Positions 36,430-36,725 of a stretch of 36,725 bases of DNA are shown here, piece after piece. A program made the position numbers and the translations under genes. The notes under the pieces were generated by a model. That model had not been told where the DNA came from. It saw only the letters and a program-made list of their open reading frames with translations, and made no database searches. Each line of letters starts with the position of its first letter. Positions within the stretch are counted from its first letter, which is position 1. Origin of the DNA: a virus; IMG/VR virus record IMGVR_UViG_3300047994_000035, positions 1 to 36,725 of that record, one strand, 5' to 3'.

Positions 36430-36719
36430 CCCGTCAGCGGAAGCGGGATCTGGCGCGGGTCATCAACCGCCGCGCCCGGCTCGTGAGCCAAGCCGCCGTG
36501 CGTTCCCACCAGCCCGCCACGATCAGGCAGGCATTGCTGAGATGCAGCAGCAGCCACGGGCTGCGCAGGCAGAAATGCAGCAGCAGGCAGGTCGCGCTGA
36601 GAGACCAGCAGAAAATCCAGTAATTCGGCATTCTGTTTCCTCGCCGCGGCGATCCGGTCTTTTGCCGCGCGCTGGCGGGCCGCGAGGTCCCGCAGTTGGT
36701 CCATGACGTGGGCGGGCAC
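36417..36719 (-). CDS. Overlapping coiled-coil frame at right edge, possibly truncated, uncertain
   Basis: A second minus-strand frame (100 residues from a GTG at 36719, still open to the window edge) contains a convincing coiled coil at its start (VMDQLRDLAARQRAAKDRIA, ARKQNAELLDF). The later part has shadow-like sequence. Its stop TGA overlaps an ATG in the zinc-binding gene. Both frames over 36434-36631 cannot easily be judged without comparison. This one is probably the end of a gene starting outside the window or a false frame downstream of residue 45. Confidence 0.35.
   Translation of the reverse strand: MPAHVMDQLRDLAARQRAAKDRIAAARKQNAELLDFLLVSQRDLPAAAFLPAQPVAAAASQQCLPDRGGLVGTHGGLAHEPGAAVDDPRQIPLPLTGWRR
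36434..36631 (-). CDS. Small membrane protein candidate
   Basis: The ATG at 36631 has a strong ribosome site (GAGGAAAC, about 6 bases upstream) and gives 65 residues. The N-terminal half is very hydrophobic (WIFCWSLSATCLLLHFCLRS, then PWLLLHLSNACLIVAGWW), compatible with two membrane segments. It ends in an Arg-rich tail (TSRARRLMTRARSRFR). GC at third positions is high in this frame, more than in the overlapping 36417-36719 frame. Function unknown; the first gene of the minus operon inside the window. Confidence 0.5.
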   Translation of the reverse strand: MPNYWIFCWSLSATCLLLHFCLRSPWLLLHLSNACLIVAGWWERTAAWLTSRARRLMTRARSRFR

Positions 36720-36725
36720 GGCGGG

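Noticed and set aside
36700-36725. Proof that the window closes into a circle
   Set aside because: Joining the ends leaves frames open on both strands, but no terminal repeat or gene continuity could be shown from the sequence alone.

Overview
The window is almost entirely one temperate, contractile-tailed (myovirus-type) bacteriophage genome. Base composition is very GC-rich (codon third positions mostly G or C), and the attachment site carries the 3' half of an alphaproteobacterial-looking tRNA-Met(CAU). This suggests a phage of a high-GC alphaproteobacterium. An acetic-acid-bacterium relative (Acetobacteraceae) is my guess from the general look of the proteins, not something I could test. 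No host housekeeping gene is visible.

Layout. Positions 1-1714 (+ strand) hold the lysogeny end: the tail of a truncated gene, a small Cys-rich protein, an AlpA/excisionase-like helix-turn-helix protein and a tyrosine integrase reading toward the attachment site. Positions 1712-1930 are a dense noncoding attachment region. It has 44 bp of tRNA 3' sequence as core, three exact matches to the IHF consensus and three GTGTAAAC direct repeats that look like integrase arm sites. A Rho-independent terminator for the late operon follows at 1960-1992. From about 2020 to the right end nearly everything is on the minus strand, so transcription runs from high to low coordinates.

In transcription order: 36.7-33.7 kb, small early genes and a RuvC-like resolvase; 33.7-31.2 kb, DnaB-type helicase and a winged-helix replication protein whose gene contains a 12-bp-phased repeat array (candidate origin); 30.9-28.2 kb, small and large terminase and a DUF6456-like protein; 27.9-24.2 kb, portal, scaffold, N4-gp56-like major capsid protein and two small paralogues; 24.0-19.4 kb, a decoration-like protein, then two large proteins with Sec signal peptides (a beta-helix/YadA-like fibre and an SGNH esterase); 19.4-17.3 kb, neck and tail terminator; 17.3-14.3 kb, sheath, tube, G/GT chaperones with a -1 frameshift, and an HK97-gp10-like protein; 14.3-13.8 kb, an Mrr-type nuclease gene on the opposite strand; 13.8-6.5 kb, tape measure and a Mu/P2-like baseplate (gp43, X, gp44/D, gp45/V, gp46/W, gp47/J, gp48/I); 6.5-3.3 kb, tail fibre and tailspike; 3.35-2.0 kb, lysis cassette.

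Most neighbouring minus-strand genes overlap by ATGA, GTGA or TGATG junctions, indicating tight translational coupling. The integrase and lysis cassette sit on opposite sides of the attachment core. That is the order of an unintegrated (circular or packaged) phage genome, with attP intact, rather than of a prophage between attL and attR. No CI-like repressor is visible, so part of the early/immunity region probably lies outside the window or is too divergent to recognise. The most unusual elements are the antisense Mrr-like nuclease fitted between two tail genes, the pair of signal-peptide-bearing structural-type proteins in the head region, the attP architecture and the candidate intragenic origin.
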